The notes beneath the pieces were generated by a model. That model saw only the letters and a program-made list of their open reading frames with translations, was not told the origin of the DNA and did no database searches. Both the position numbers and the translations under genes were made by a program. Below, piece by piece: positions 8,131-17,496 of a stretch of 64,000 nucleotides of DNA. The stretch covers positions 194,947 through 258,946 of the forward strand of contig CALRJY020000005.1 of NCBI GenBank assembly GCA_943367715.1. Direction: 5' to 3'. The DNA is from JAEYXS01 sp943367715. Lineage in GTDB: Bacteria > Verrucomicrobiota > Verrucomicrobiia > Limisphaerales > JAEYXS01. Within the stretch, counting starts at the first letter, position 1. Every line of letters starts with the position of its first letter.

Positions 8131-10896
8131 ATGAAACCCAGCGCCCAGGCGGAGTTGATGCATCTGCGGGATGACTATGAACACATCCGCCGACAGGTGG
8201 AGCGGCTTGGTTACCGACTGGATGCCTTCGAGCAGGAGGTCTGGACCGAACAGTCTGGGGACGCCACGGGGGCGACTGGACTGGACAAGCCACCGGTCCT
8301 GCCACCGCCGTTGCCGGGCTTGCCGGAGATGAATTTTTCGCCAGTGAGTGAGAATTACACGTCTGGCGAGGCGGCTCCAATCCCGCCGGTACAGCTTTCC
8401 GATCTCCCCCCAGCCGTTGAAGGCGTCAGTGCGCGTTCGGCGAATCTCGAGATGAAGCTGGCCACCTACTGGTTCGTTCGCCTCGGCGTGGTGCTGTTGC
8501 TGACGGGATTGGCCTTTTTCGGTTACTTCACCTACCAGCACGTCATCCCCCAATTGAACGAGTGGGGCAAGCTGGGGGCGATCGGCCTGATGGGATCGCT
8601 GTTGATCGGGGCGGGCGTTTGGTGCGAGCGCCGTTCGGACAATGAGAAGCTGCAAACTTTCGGACGGATCATCTTCGGCGGCGGGTTGGCGACGCTCTAC
8701 TTCATGCTTTATGCCGCGCATCACATCCCGCACTTGCAGGTGGTGCCCAGCGCAACAGTGGATGGTTTGCTGCTTTTCGGCTGGGCGGGCTTGATCGTGT
8801 GGCTGGCGGACCGGCGACGCTCGGAGGTGCTGGCGCTTTTTGCCATCGGCATGTCCTTCTATACTTCGGCAGTAAGCCACCTGGGCGTGTTCACGCTGGT
8901 CTCGAATCTCATTCTGACCACGGCCTCGGTGGTGTTTCTGGTGCGTCATCGCTGGGCCGTGCTGTCACTGGCCAGCATGGTGGCGACGTATATCGGATAC
9001 GGTTTCTGGCGCTTCCATAATAACATCGAGTGGCTCACTGGACCCGGCGGTGCTCAGCTCTGGCTGGGGGTGGCGTGCCTGGCGGGTTGCTGGCTGGTCT
9101 TGACGGTTGGCGCATTCACCCGGCGCACGCCAGGTTTGGACGCGACCACGCGGGCGGCCATGCTCGCGCTAAACAATGCCTTCTTCTATGGCAGCGCGGC
9201 GTTGACGTTTGTGCAGTTCCATCGCGAATCCTTCTGGTGGGTATCGATGCTCTTCGGCGGTGTCTGCACCGCGCTCAGCGTGATTGCGGACCGCAAACTC
9301 AGCGATGAACCCGTGGTGCGCCAATGGCTGCTGGGGCAGGGTGTGTTATTTGTCACCATCGGATTGATCGAGCATTTCAGCGGGGTGAGCCTCGGATTGA
9401 TCCTGTGCGTGGAGGCATTGGCCCTGATGCTCGCAGGACAGTCCATGAATCTGCGTCTGCTGCGTGCGGCAGCTTACGTGGTGGGTTTCATCGGAACCCT
9501 TTCAGCGTTGGGAGGCCTGCGGTTGAATGATTGGGATACTGGTATGCAGGCGCTCGGGGCCGGTTTGGTGCTGGCTGCCTCCGGCTGGTTCGTGCGCCGT
9601 TACCGGGCAGATGAGAACTGGCTGGCAACCAAAGTGACGTGGTGGTGTGGATTGGCGCTGGCACTTTGGTTTGAGGTCATCGTGCAGAAATTTAATGCCG
9701 TGCAGACGCCTTTGGTGCTGTCCCTCACGGCTTTGGTGATCGCGTTGACATTGCCGTGGCATCGGCTCAAACCGCTCGCGACCTTGGGCCAAGGTTATCT
9801 GATCGTGGCGCAAGGAATGTGGCTGACGGACACGCATTTGGTTTTTCCGGCGTGGACCATTGCCGTTCTCATCGCCATCACCTTCGCGCTCGCGCAATGG
9901 TGGCAGCGGCAGGAGACGGTGAATGAAGAAGGGCGGACGCTGACATTGGCGTTACTGGCCATGATGGCGCTTTTCCTCGGCTTGCACTGGCTGGCCCGTG
10001 AGTGGGTGCTGGACCAGCGAATCCTGGTGACGGCACTCGTCGGTGTGCTGGTGGTCGCTTATGGGGCGCTGACGCGGTGGTGGGCGCTGACCGTCATCGG
10101 CCAGATCATCATCGCCTATCTCGGCGTGCAGTTTCTCCAAGGCATGGCCCATGTTGATGACATGCGAAATCTGGTGCCCGTGCTCACCTTTGCGTTTTTC
10201 GGCGCGGCACTTCGCATCTGGTCGGCGAGCAATGAACAGAAGGATGCGCGTGATCGGTTCGACTGGCTGGCGAACACCTACCACTTGCTGGCGGCCTTGA
10301 TGACTATTATCTGGATACATCAATACGTGGGCCATCTCCAGCATGTGTGGATGCAGATGGCGTTGGGTTTTGGCATGTTCCTCATCGGTTGGAGATTTCA
10401 ACGGCAGGGAGCGCTCCTGCTGGCCGCACTGTTTGCCGGTGTGGCGTTCTTTGACTTCTGGCTGCAAAATGGCGCGCCCCATGTTTATTGGGCCAATTTG
10501 CTGGCCATCCTCACACCGCTGGTCGTGCAACAGATGTTGCGTCGTTCCCGTGAGAGATTCGAGGTGGAGGAGGGCTGGCACTTGATGCTGACGGTCATCA
10601 GCGGCGTCAGCGTCTGGCTGTATGTCTCCGAATGGGCGGCCAACCGGATGCTCACCGCAAGCTGGACGGCGCTGGCATTCGCCTTCCTGGCGGGTGGATT
10701 GATCGTGAAAGAACGTGCTTGGCGCTGGCTGGGGTTGGTGATGCTGACCTGCGCTATCGGGCGCGCCATCTTCATGGATGTGTGGAAGCTCGGCGTGCTT
10801 TATCGTGTGCTTAGTTTCATGGCCTTGGGCGTTGCTCTCATCGTGCTGGGTTACATCTACACGCGGTATCAGGAGAAGATTAAGAAGTGGCTGTGA
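8131..10896 (+). CDS. DUF2339 family multi-pass membrane protein
   Basis: 921 residues from ATG 8131, which has an AAAGG Shine-Dalgarno upstream; a TTG at 8107 is less likely. The N-terminal ~105 residues are soluble: a coiled-coil-like start (HLRDDYEHIRRQVERLGYRL) and a proline-rich linker. The rest is about 25 hydrophobic segments, beginning at YWFVRLGVVLLLTGLAFFGY. This is the DUF2339 architecture, a widespread inner-membrane family of unknown function. It stands alone on the plus strand, converging with the dehydrogenase gene downstream. Confidence 0.85.
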   Translation: MKPSAQAELMHLRDDYEHIRRQVERLGYRLDAFEQEVWTEQSGDATGATGLDKPPVLPPPLPGLPEMNFSPVSENYTSGEAAPIPPVQLSDLPPAVEGVSARSANLEMKLATYWFVRLGVVLLLTGLAFFGYFTYQHVIPQLNEWGKLGAIGLMGSLLIGAGVWCERRSDNEKLQTFGRIIFGGGLATLYFMLYAAHHIPHLQVVPSATVDGLLLFGWAGLIVWLADRRRSEVLALFAIGMSFYTSAVSHLGVFTLVSNLILTTASVVFLVRHRWAVLSLASMVATYIGYGFWRFHNNIEWLTGPGGAQLWLGVACLAGCWLVLTVGAFTRRTPGLDATTRAAMLALNNAFFYGSAALTFVQFHRESFWWVSMLFGGVCTALSVIADRKLSDEPVVRQWLLGQGVLFVTIGLIEHFSGVSLGLILCVEALALMLAGQSMNLRLLRAAAYVVGFIGTLSALGGLRLNDWDTGMQALGAGLVLAASGWFVRRYRADENWLATKVTWWCGLALALWFEVIVQKFNAVQTPLVLSLTALVIALTLPWHRLKPLATLGQGYLIVAQGMWLTDTHLVFPAWTIAVLIAITFALAQWWQRQETVNEEGRTLTLALLAMMALFLGLHWLAREWVLDQRILVTALVGVLVVAYGALTRWWALTVIGQIIIAYLGVQFLQGMAHVDDMRNLVPVLTFAFFGAALRIWSASNEQKDARDRFDWLANTYHLLAALMTIIWIHQYVGHLQHVWMQMALGFGMFLIGWRFQRQGALLLAALFAGVAFFDFWLQNGAPHVYWANLLAILTPLVVQQMLRRSRERFEVEEGWHLMLTVISGVSVWLYVSEWAANRMLTASWTALAFAFLAGGLIVKERAWRWLGLVMLTCAIGRAIFMDVWKLGVLYRVLSFMALGVALIVLGYIYTRYQEKIKKWL

Positions 10897-10899
10897 ACC

Positions 10900-10929
10900 G
10901 GGAGCACCGACCTCCGGCCGGCACTCCCT
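10900..10929. repeat. GC-rich palindromic repeat between convergent genes
   Basis: An imperfect hairpin with GGGAG...CTCCC outer arms and an inner CCGACCTCCGG/CCGG region fills the 37-bp gap between two convergent stops. It could act as a bidirectional terminator, but no T-tract follows. It looks like a member of the short palindromes scattered through this window. Confidence 0.4.
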
Positions 10930-10933
10930 TGAA

Positions 10934-13903
10934 TCACTTGTTCGCCGTGACGATGAACTCCAGCAGGTTGGCCAGGTCTTGCGGCGTTAATCCGGCTTCC
11001 AGTCCTTCGGGCATGAGGGACTGACCGTTGCTGTTCATCTTCACGATATTGCTGCGGACGACGGTGGTTTCCTGGCCGAAGGCCATGCGGAGGGTGACGT
11101 TGCCGGGGGATTCATTCACCACCAATCCCGAGTAGCTTTCGCCGTCCTTGGTATCGATGGCGTAGCTGAGGAACTGCGGCGGCACTTCGCGATTTGGATC
11201 GAGGATGTTTACCAGCAGTTTTTCGCGGCCAGTAGTTTTTACGGTCACGATGTCTGGTCCCAGCGCATGGCCTTCGCCTTCGGCACGATGGCAGGAGACG
11301 CAGCGTTCCGTATAGATCAGCTTTCCTTTCTGGGCATCGCCTTTGAGACGCAATACGCCTTCAAAGGCTTTTACCACATCCTCCCGTTTGGGGGCATTGC
11401 TTTGGGCGAAGAGCTTTTCTGCGCGCGCCTTCAGGTCTGGATCTTTCTGTTCACGCAGGCGTTTTACTTGTGCAGCCGAGATTTCATGCGGCTTAATTTT
11501 TCCCGCTTCTAAGGCGACCAGCAGATCCTTGTGATATTCTGTCCGTTTGAGCAATAGCTCCGCCGCTGTTCCCCGGGCGGGCTGTGTGAGTTGATCCCAC
11601 TGTTTGAGGAGGCTGCCGGGCATATGATAGGATTGCTTGCCATCCAAAGCAGCTAGCGCAGCCAGTTGGATGGCCGTGCTGTTCTCGCGTTTGAGCAGGG
11701 ATGCCAGCAGCTCGGCGCTGTCTTGTGGATTGAAGGCCAGAGCTTGGATGGCTTCGATCCGGTTGGCGTCTGGCAGATCCGCGCGGGCTGCGTCTTTTGC
11801 CGCTGCTGCGAATACCTTGGTGAGATACTGGTTCTGATCCACTTTGGCTAAAGTGTAGCCGCTCCGCTTGGTGCCTTCTCCCAGTGCTCGAACATAAATA
11901 TAGGCATCTGGTGCACCGATCTTCTCCAAAGCCGCCAGCGATTCGCTAGGACCGCGGAATTCCATTTTCGTTCCGGCCAGCAACAGCAACTCCGGCAGAA
12001 AGGCACGGCCAGCAGCGGAATTATGAAAGTTCCCGTCTTTGAAGGCCGTCGCCAGAATCGGTTCAACGGCGGGCGGCATGGCATTGAGCAAGGCCACTCG
12101 CATCCATTTGTCGGCGCCATCTTGTTTGGCCAGAGCGAGCAAGGCGGGGGTGCGGGAGGCTGGATTCAATTCACCGAGTGCGAAGGCGACCTGAAAGCGC
12201 ACGTTGATATCAGGATCATTAGCCAGCTTGGTGAGCGCTTCCGGGAGCAAGTTGGAGGCGAGTGGTTTCAAGAATTGCTCGGAGAGTTTGACGGCGTGGG
12301 CGCGGACCAGGGCATCCGGGTCTTTCATCGATTGCAAAACGATCCCGGCATTTAAAGTGCCTTGTCCGCTCAAGGCATATAGAGCATGCATGCGACCATG
12401 CGCTGACTTCGATTCCTTCAGCAGTTGTTCGAGCAATGGTGTCGCCGCCTTGTCCTGTTTTTCAAAGAGCAAGCGGGCGGCGGTGTCACGATGCCAGCCG
12501 TTCGGATGGGCCAAGGTGGCGACTAGTTCGGGCGTAGTCGCTCTGCCAAGTGCGGCCAGCCTGGGTTGTTTGAAACCATCGGGCACGACGCGGTAGATGC
12601 GACCACGGTCATTGCCGCTGTTCAGGTCCACGAACTTCTTGATGGATTCGGGGATGGACCACGGGTGTTCGATGACCTCGCGATACATATCGACGATGTA
12701 GAGGCAGCCATCGGGTGCGTTGGCGAAATTTACCGGGCGGAACCAATTGTCCGTGCTGGCGATGAACTCTGATTTTTGCTCATCCGCAGCGCGCTCGGCG
12801 ATGAGTCCAGCGCCATCCGGGCGGATGCGCTTGCGGTGCACCAAATTGCTGCCCGCATCGCCGATGAAGGCGTTCTCCTGGAAGTCTGTGGGATAGGCGT
12901 TACCGCGATAAATGGTCACACCGGTCGCGCCGGTGAAATAACCGGAAGCGCGCCCACCGCCTTCCACCACACCCTTCACCGTGCCATCCACGCGCCATTT
13001 GGTGCGGATGATGCGCCAGGCTTCATCCGGGCTGGTGCGATAGACCTCAGCCGCCGGGCCATCTGCGGGGATGTCCACGAGCGGATTGGGCATGATGTAA
13101 TCTGGGTTGCGCCCGGCGTATTTGCCATCGAAGAGATAGGCCATCAAGTGGCGGCTGTTGCTGGTGGCGTAGCGGCGTCCGTTGCTATCGAAGCTCAGGC
13201 CGTTCTGTCCGCCACCGGCTTCGGAGAAGAGTTCGAGGATGGTGGTGTTAAAAAAGAAGTCGCGCCGGTTCACATTCACAGGCGGATGGTTGGGACGCGC
13301 GAGATTGCGCAAGACGCCGCCATTTGGGCCAGTGGCGCCGTGGATGCGGTTATCGAGTCCCCAATGCAGGCTGTTCGGCAAAGCCTGCATGTTCAGGCGG
13401 GCGATGCCTTCGCCGAAGCCGGTGAAGATCACTTTGCGTTCATCCGCCTGACCGTCACCGTTTGTGTCCTTGAACCAGATGAGGTCGGGGGAGGCGGTGA
13501 CGAAGATGCCGTCATTGGCGCAGATCACGCCGGTGGCCCAAGGGAGGTCTTTCGCGAAGATGGTGCTTTTGTCGAACTTACCGTCACCGTTGGTATCCTC
13601 CAGCATGCGGATGCGACTGAGCTTTTCATCGCGGCGCTCGGAGTAGTCGATCATCTCCACCACGAACATGCGGCCGTTTTCATCGAAGGTGATGGCCACG
13701 GGCGAAACCAGCAAAGGCTCATGGGCTACGAGTTCGAGACGGAAACCGGGGCGGACAGTGAAGGTCTTCATCACATCCGCAGGCTCGGTGGGCTTGAGCC
13801 GGGGGAGGTCTTGTGCGGTCAGTTCGGGCTCAGCGGCAGAGAGGTTGATGGCCAGGGCGGTGGCGAGCGTCGTAATGATCAACTTGGCGGATGGTATGTT
13901 CAT
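10934..13903 (-). CDS. Secreted PVC-type dehydrogenase with HEAT repeats and C-terminal cytochrome c motif
   Basis: 989 residues with an N-terminal signal peptide (IITTLATALAINLSAAEP). The first ~430 residues match the putative membrane-bound dehydrogenase domain typical of Planctomycetes/Verrucomicrobia (TIGR02604), a beta-propeller with the starting motif VRPGFRLELVAHEPLLVSPV and calcium-like DTNGDGKFD loops. HEAT-like helical repeats follow (~450-830). A single haem-c motif CVSCH lies near residue 868, in a TIGR02603-type module ending in LEAGLTPQDLANLLEFI. Probably a periplasmic oxidoreductase of unknown (possibly sugar) substrate passing electrons to its own haem. Divergent from the amidohydrolase 78 bp away. 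Confidence 0.88.
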   Translation of the reverse strand: MNIPSAKLIITTLATALAINLSAAEPELTAQDLPRLKPTEPADVMKTFTVRPGFRLELVAHEPLLVSPVAITFDENGRMFVVEMIDYSERRDEKLSRIRMLEDTNGDGKFDKSTIFAKDLPWATGVICANDGIFVTASPDLIWFKDTNGDGQADERKVIFTGFGEGIARLNMQALPNSLHWGLDNRIHGATGPNGGVLRNLARPNHPPVNVNRRDFFFNTTILELFSEAGGGQNGLSFDSNGRRYATSNSRHLMAYLFDGKYAGRNPDYIMPNPLVDIPADGPAAEVYRTSPDEAWRIIRTKWRVDGTVKGVVEGGGRASGYFTGATGVTIYRGNAYPTDFQENAFIGDAGSNLVHRKRIRPDGAGLIAERAADEQKSEFIASTDNWFRPVNFANAPDGCLYIVDMYREVIEHPWSIPESIKKFVDLNSGNDRGRIYRVVPDGFKQPRLAALGRATTPELVATLAHPNGWHRDTAARLLFEKQDKAATPLLEQLLKESKSAHGRMHALYALSGQGTLNAGIVLQSMKDPDALVRAHAVKLSEQFLKPLASNLLPEALTKLANDPDINVRFQVAFALGELNPASRTPALLALAKQDGADKWMRVALLNAMPPAVEPILATAFKDGNFHNSAAGRAFLPELLLLAGTKMEFRGPSESLAALEKIGAPDAYIYVRALGEGTKRSGYTLAKVDQNQYLTKVFAAAAKDAARADLPDANRIEAIQALAFNPQDSAELLASLLKRENSTAIQLAALAALDGKQSYHMPGSLLKQWDQLTQPARGTAAELLLKRTEYHKDLLVALEAGKIKPHEISAAQVKRLREQKDPDLKARAEKLFAQSNAPKREDVVKAFEGVLRLKGDAQKGKLIYTERCVSCHRAEGEGHALGPDIVTVKTTGREKLLVNILDPNREVPPQFLSYAIDTKDGESYSGLVVNESPGNVTLRMAFGQETTVVRSNIVKMNSNGQSLMPEGLEAGLTPQDLANLLEFIVTANK

Positions 13904-13981
13904 AGCACGACCAGCTGTAACTATCGACGGCAGACGATATGTTTGTATTTGAAATCATTTCCCGAAGGAACAGAATTTGCC

Positions 13982-14920
13982 ATGCCCAATTTTACCCGCC
14001 GTGATTTTCTGAAAGGTGCTGCTGCGACACTGGCGTGCTCCTCGGTGACTGCTGGAGCGGCTCCGAACCCGGACGAGCCGATCATCGATATCCATCAGCA
14101 CACAGATTATTCCGGGCGCACCAATGAGCAGTTGCTTATCCACCAACGGGCCATGGGAGTGACGACGACGATCCTGCTGCCAGCGGGGCGGCCGATGAAT
14201 CTGGATTCCACGCACAAGGGTAAGTCGAACGGACTGGCAGCGGAGGCGAGCGGTAATGAAGCGGTGATGGCGATGGCGCGGGCGAATCTCAAGGAGTATC
14301 TCTTTTTCGTCAATGAAGTGCCGGACATCCCCGAGGCACAGAAGGAACTGGAGAAGTATCTGAAGCTGGGCGCGAAGGGCATCGGCGAGCAGAAGTTCAA
14401 TGTAGATTGCGATTCGATCCACATGCAAAAGATCGCCGAAGTGGCACGGGAGTTTGAGGTGCCGGTGCTGATGCATTTCCAGCATGAGACGTATAACAAG
14501 GGTATCGAGCGTTTTCACAAAATGCTGGAGAAATTTCCGAAGGTGAATTTCATCGGGCATGCGCAGACGTGGTGGGGGAATATCGACAAGGAGCATGTGC
14601 AGACAGTGCTTTACCCGATGGGCAAGGTGACTCCGGGCGGAATCACGGACCGATACCTGAGTGACTATCCGAATATGTATGCGGATATGTCAGCAGGATC
14701 GGGACTCGGTGCGTTTCTGCGGGATGAGGAGCATACGAAGGCTTTCTTTACGCGGCATCAGGACAAGTTGCTCTTCGGCACGGATTGCAATGATACGATC
14801 AGCCGGGGACCGGGATGTCAGGGGTCGCGGACGGTCGCTGCCATCCGGCGACTGGCACCGAGCAAGGAGATCGAGAGGAAGATATTTTACGGGAATTCGA
14901 AGAGGTTGTTTAAGTTGTGA
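13982..14920 (+). CDS. TAT-exported amidohydrolase family 2 protein
   Basis: 312 residues from ATG 13982. The N-terminus has a twin-arginine signal (FTRRDFLKGAAATLACSSVTAGAA). The mature part has amidohydrolase TIM-barrel features: DIHQHTDYSG with the metal-binding HxH, LMHFQH mid-protein, FIGHAQTWW, and FGTDCND near the end, followed by the family-typical terminal IERKIFYGNSKRLFKL. It probably hydrolyses or decarboxylates a small substrate with a divalent metal in the periplasm. An open frame extends ~1.2 kb upstream but is antisense to the dehydrogenase gene and lacks coding sense. Confidence 0.87.
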   Translation: MPNFTRRDFLKGAAATLACSSVTAGAAPNPDEPIIDIHQHTDYSGRTNEQLLIHQRAMGVTTTILLPAGRPMNLDSTHKGKSNGLAAEASGNEAVMAMARANLKEYLFFVNEVPDIPEAQKELEKYLKLGAKGIGEQKFNVDCDSIHMQKIAEVAREFEVPVLMHFQHETYNKGIERFHKMLEKFPKVNFIGHAQTWWGNIDKEHVQTVLYPMGKVTPGGITDRYLSDYPNMYADMSAGSGLGAFLRDEEHTKAFFTRHQDKLLFGTDCNDTISRGPGCQGSRTVAAIRRLAPSKEIERKIFYGNSKRLFKL

Positions 14921-15000
14921 CGGCTGAGGGACTTTTATCGTATAAGGTTTTAAGGCAGTAACGATGTCGTGATTTTGGCGGTGTGTGTCGATACGGATGG

Positions 15001-15032
15001 TTCTGCGGGACACAGTCCCGCGGTCCGCCAGC
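15001..15032. repeat. Palindromic repeat, GCGGGAC-ACA-GTCCCGC type
   Basis: A 7-bp perfect stem with a 3-base loop (15005-15021), followed by GGTCCGCC. It belongs to a family seen again at 15706-15738, ~48043-48079 and 51481-51515, all beginning near CTGCGG and ending near CGCG(C/G)TCC. It lies just upstream of the thioredoxin-like gene. Confidence 0.6.
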
Positions 15033-15088
15033 GTTCGTTAATCTTGCTTTTAGGGGAAAAGTCGGCTCCCTTGGCTCATCTAAATTTT

Positions 15089-15679
15089 ATGGCACGCACT
15101 CCTTCCACCATGGTTCCGCTGGGCACGCCCGCGCCGCACTTCGCTTTGCCTGATCCGAGCGGCAAGATTCATTCGCTCAGTGATTTCAAAGGTGCACCGG
15201 CACTCGTGGTGGCATTCATCTGCAACCATTGTCCGTATGTGAAACATATCCGGGCGGAACTGGCGAAGTTCGGGCAGGAATATCAGGCGAAGGGCGTGGC
15301 GATCGTGGCCATCAGCGCGAATGACATCGTGAACCATCCGGATGACAGTCCGGCGAAGATGGCGGAGGAGGCGAAGGCGGCGGGATATACGTTCCCATAT
15401 CTCTACGATGAATCTCAGTCGGTGGCGAAGGCGTATAAGGCGGCGTGCACGCCGGATTTCTTTGTCTATGACCAAGAACAGAAGCTCTATTATCGCGGGC
15501 AGTTCGATGAGAGCCGTCCGCGCGTGGAGAAGATTTTGCCGGTGACGGGTAAGGATTTGCGGGCGGCAGTGGATGCGGCGTTGGCGGGAAAACCAGCACC
15601 TGCGGAACAACGCGCGAGCCTTGGATGTAATATCAAGTGGAAGAACGGGAATGAGCCCGAATATTTTAAGCTGATTTGA
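15089..15679 (+). CDS. Thioredoxin-like (AhpC/TSA-type redoxin) protein
   Basis: 196 residues from ATG 15089. The opening VPLGTPAPHFALPDPSGK and the core ALVVAFICNHCPYVKHI, with a CxxC pair at residues 45 and 48, place it in the thioredoxin-fold redoxins. A C-terminal segment (RASLGCNIKWKNGNEP) is typical of this small subgroup. No signal peptide is visible, so it is probably cytoplasmic. It may reduce or act as a thiol peroxidase; the substrate is unknown. Flanked on both sides by copies of the same palindromic repeat. Confidence 0.87.
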   Translation: MARTPSTMVPLGTPAPHFALPDPSGKIHSLSDFKGAPALVVAFICNHCPYVKHIRAELAKFGQEYQAKGVAIVAISANDIVNHPDDSPAKMAEEAKAAGYTFPYLYDESQSVAKAYKAACTPDFFVYDQEQKLYYRGQFDESRPRVEKILPVTGKDLRAAVDAALAGKPAPAEQRASLGCNIKWKNGNEPEYFKLI

Positions 15680-15705
15680 TTTGTTCAATGCCGCATTTGA
15701 AATTG

Positions 15706-15738
15706 GACGTTGCTGCGGGCCACAGACCCGCGCTCCAC
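15706..15738. repeat. Palindromic repeat, second copy
   Basis: GGACGTTGCTGCGGG, a short loop, then CCCGCGCTCC. The outer bases match the copy at 51481-51515 almost exactly while the loop differs, which shows a dispersed family with conserved arms. It sits between the redoxin stop and the ROK start. Confidence 0.65.
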
Positions 15739-15747
15739 TAAAATAGT

Positions 15748-16659
15748 ATGTTCGTAGGAATCGAAATCGGGGGGACGAAACTCCAGCTTGTGGCGGGGGA
15801 TGCGGATGGGGTTATCAGGGAACGCCGTCGCTTCAATGTGGATAAGGAGCGTGGGGGCGAGGGGATTCGGGAGCAGATCGCGGGAGCGTTGCCGGAGTTG
15901 ATGGCGGCTACGAAAGCGACGGCCATTGGGGTGGGGTTTGGTGGGCCGGTGGATTGTGAGACAGGGCATATCTGCTGCTCGCACCAAATTGAAGGGTGGT
16001 CGGAGTTTCCGATCGGGGATTGGTTGAAGAAGCTGAGCGGTTTGCCGGTGAAGGTGGATAATGATGCGAATACGGCGGCTTTCGGTGAGGCTTTGTGCGG
16101 GGCGGGCAAGGGATTCAATCCGGTCTTTTACATCACGATGGGGAGCGGGGTGGGTGGTGGGTTGGTGGTGGATGGACGGATTTATCATGGGGCGAAGCCG
16201 GGTGAAGCGGAGATCGGGCATATCCGCCTGGACAAGACGGGGACGATCGTGGAGGACCGTTGCTCCGGGTGGGCGATTGATCGGAGAATCCGGGAGGCGT
16301 GTGCGGGGAGTCCGAAATCCAAGCTGGCGGAATTGACGCGCGGGATGAAGCGGGGTGAGGCCACCCAGTTGGTGACTGCGTTGAATGCGGATGATCTGCT
16401 AGCGAAACAGATTTTGGCGGAGACGGCGAGTGATCTGGCTTTTGGTTTATCGCATGTGGTGCATCTTTTTCATCCGGAGGTGATTGTGCTCGGTGGTGGG
16501 GTTGCTTTGATCGGTGAGCCGTTGCGGACGGAGGTCAGCCGGGCTTTGCCGCAGTTCACCATGGAGGCGTTTCATCCGGGGCCGCAGATAAAGTTGGCGG
16601 GATTAGGAGAGGATGCGGTGCCGGTGGGGGCTTTGAAATTGGCGGCTTTGGCGAAGTGA
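15748..16659 (+). CDS. ROK family protein (sugar kinase-like)
   Basis: 303 residues. The N-terminal phosphate-binding motif EIGGTKLQLV, the NDANTAAFGE segment (~residue 108) with the usual catalytic Asp, GSGVGGGLVVDG and the GEAEIGHI segment are ROK hallmarks. The family zinc site, normally CxCGxxGC after the GH motif, is not present: only a single Cys in DRCSGW is visible there. Family members phosphorylate glucose, N-acetylmannosamine and similar sugars with ATP, or act as repressors; with no DNA-binding domain this one is probably a kinase. Without the zinc site, the substrate cannot be assigned. Confidence 0.85.
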   Translation: MFVGIEIGGTKLQLVAGDADGVIRERRRFNVDKERGGEGIREQIAGALPELMAATKATAIGVGFGGPVDCETGHICCSHQIEGWSEFPIGDWLKKLSGLPVKVDNDANTAAFGEALCGAGKGFNPVFYITMGSGVGGGLVVDGRIYHGAKPGEAEIGHIRLDKTGTIVEDRCSGWAIDRRIREACAGSPKSKLAELTRGMKRGEATQLVTALNADDLLAKQILAETASDLAFGLSHVVHLFHPEVIVLGGGVALIGEPLRTEVSRALPQFTMEAFHPGPQIKLAGLGEDAVPVGALKLAALAK

Positions 16660-16672
16660 AGAATGTGGGTAC

Positions 16673-16712
16673 CCTCATCCTCAATCCTTCTCCCCTCCGA
16701 GGGGAGAAGCGC
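16673..16712. repeat. CTCTCCCC-type palindromic repeat
   Basis: A perfect 10-bp stem with a CCG loop (16687-16709) preceded by ACCCTCATCCTCAATC. The lead-in and stem recur nearly unchanged at 55643-55680, and related elements occur at 20426, 44353, 57446 and 60161. Between two convergent genes it could also serve as a terminator. Confidence 0.7.
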
Positions 16713-16725
16713 GAGAAGATGCGGT

Positions 16726-17475
16726 CTAACGGGTGCTGGCGAGTTGGAGGACTTCTTTGGCACCGGCTTCGTAGGCTTTCTTTTTCAAGGTTTCTACCAA
16801 ACGTTGATCGGCACCGGCGCGGCGGACGTGGGTGTTGAGGCGGTCGTCTTCGAAGGCTTCGGGGGTGAGCATGGTCCAGGTGCCGGTGCGGACATCCATG
16901 ACGGCGATCTTCAGGCGGATGCGCATGTGCTGGCGCTCATCCGGCACCATCCAGTTCACGACGGGCAGCCAGGAGACGGTTTTGGTGGAGAGATTTTCTT
17001 TGGCGGATTCCAAGATGCCCCAGTAGCAGACGATGCTTTCGCAGCCGCCACGGGCGGCGGCCAATCGCAAGAGGCGTGAGTAGGGCGTGCCTTTGCCGGC
17101 CGGCGTTTCGGTTTCGAGCGGCACGGAAGTGGCCACGCCGGAAAAGCTGACGACGGTGAAGCTTTCTTCCAGATGCTTGACCATGCCGGCGTCAGGATAT
17201 TCGGCGCCGGATTGCACCAGGAGGAGGGAGCCGCCTTTGCGTAATTGCAGGCTGTTGTGAGTGTTGAGGGCGTCCTGGATGTCTTGTTCGCGCACGGTGT
17301 TCTGTGGGTCGATGCCGAGCACGTCGAGTTCGCTCAGTTCGCGAGGAGGGGCGTAGTGTGGGCTTCTGAAAAGTCCGGGTGGTTTTTGATAGCCGGAGTC
17401 CGAGATGGAGCGGGTTTGCTGGCAACCGACGAGGCCAACGCAAATCAGGGAAATGGCGATCACTTTGAATTTCAT
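16726..17475 (-). CDS. Putative lipoprotein of unknown function
   Basis: 249 residues. A lipoprotein signal peptide is clear: MKFKVIAISLICVGLVGC, with Cys at residue 18. The mature protein has a mixed alpha/beta pattern, with segments such as GSLLLVQSGAEYP and MRIRLKIAVMDVRTGTWTML. No family recognised. It is last in the sigma/dockerin/cohesin/VIT operon, 21 bp after the VIT/vWA gene, so it may be an envelope component of that system. Confidence 0.75.
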   Translation of the reverse strand: MKFKVIAISLICVGLVGCQQTRSISDSGYQKPPGLFRSPHYAPPRELSELDVLGIDPQNTVREQDIQDALNTHNSLQLRKGGSLLLVQSGAEYPDAGMVKHLEESFTVVSFSGVATSVPLETETPAGKGTPYSRLLRLAAARGGCESIVCYWGILESAKENLSTKTVSWLPVVNWMVPDERQHMRIRLKIAVMDVRTGTWTMLTPEAFEDDRLNTHVRRAGADQRLVETLKKKAYEAGAKEVLQLASTR

Positions 17476-17496
17476 AAGGGCACGACAGACGAGCGG

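Noticed and set aside
10900..10929. Bidirectional rho-independent terminator
   Set aside because: The stem has mismatches and no T-tract on either strand; listed only as a palindromic repeat.
12776..13981. Long open frame continuous with and upstream of the amidohydrolase start
   Set aside because: It is antisense to the dehydrogenase gene, has no family resemblance, and the TAT signal at 13982 marks the true start.
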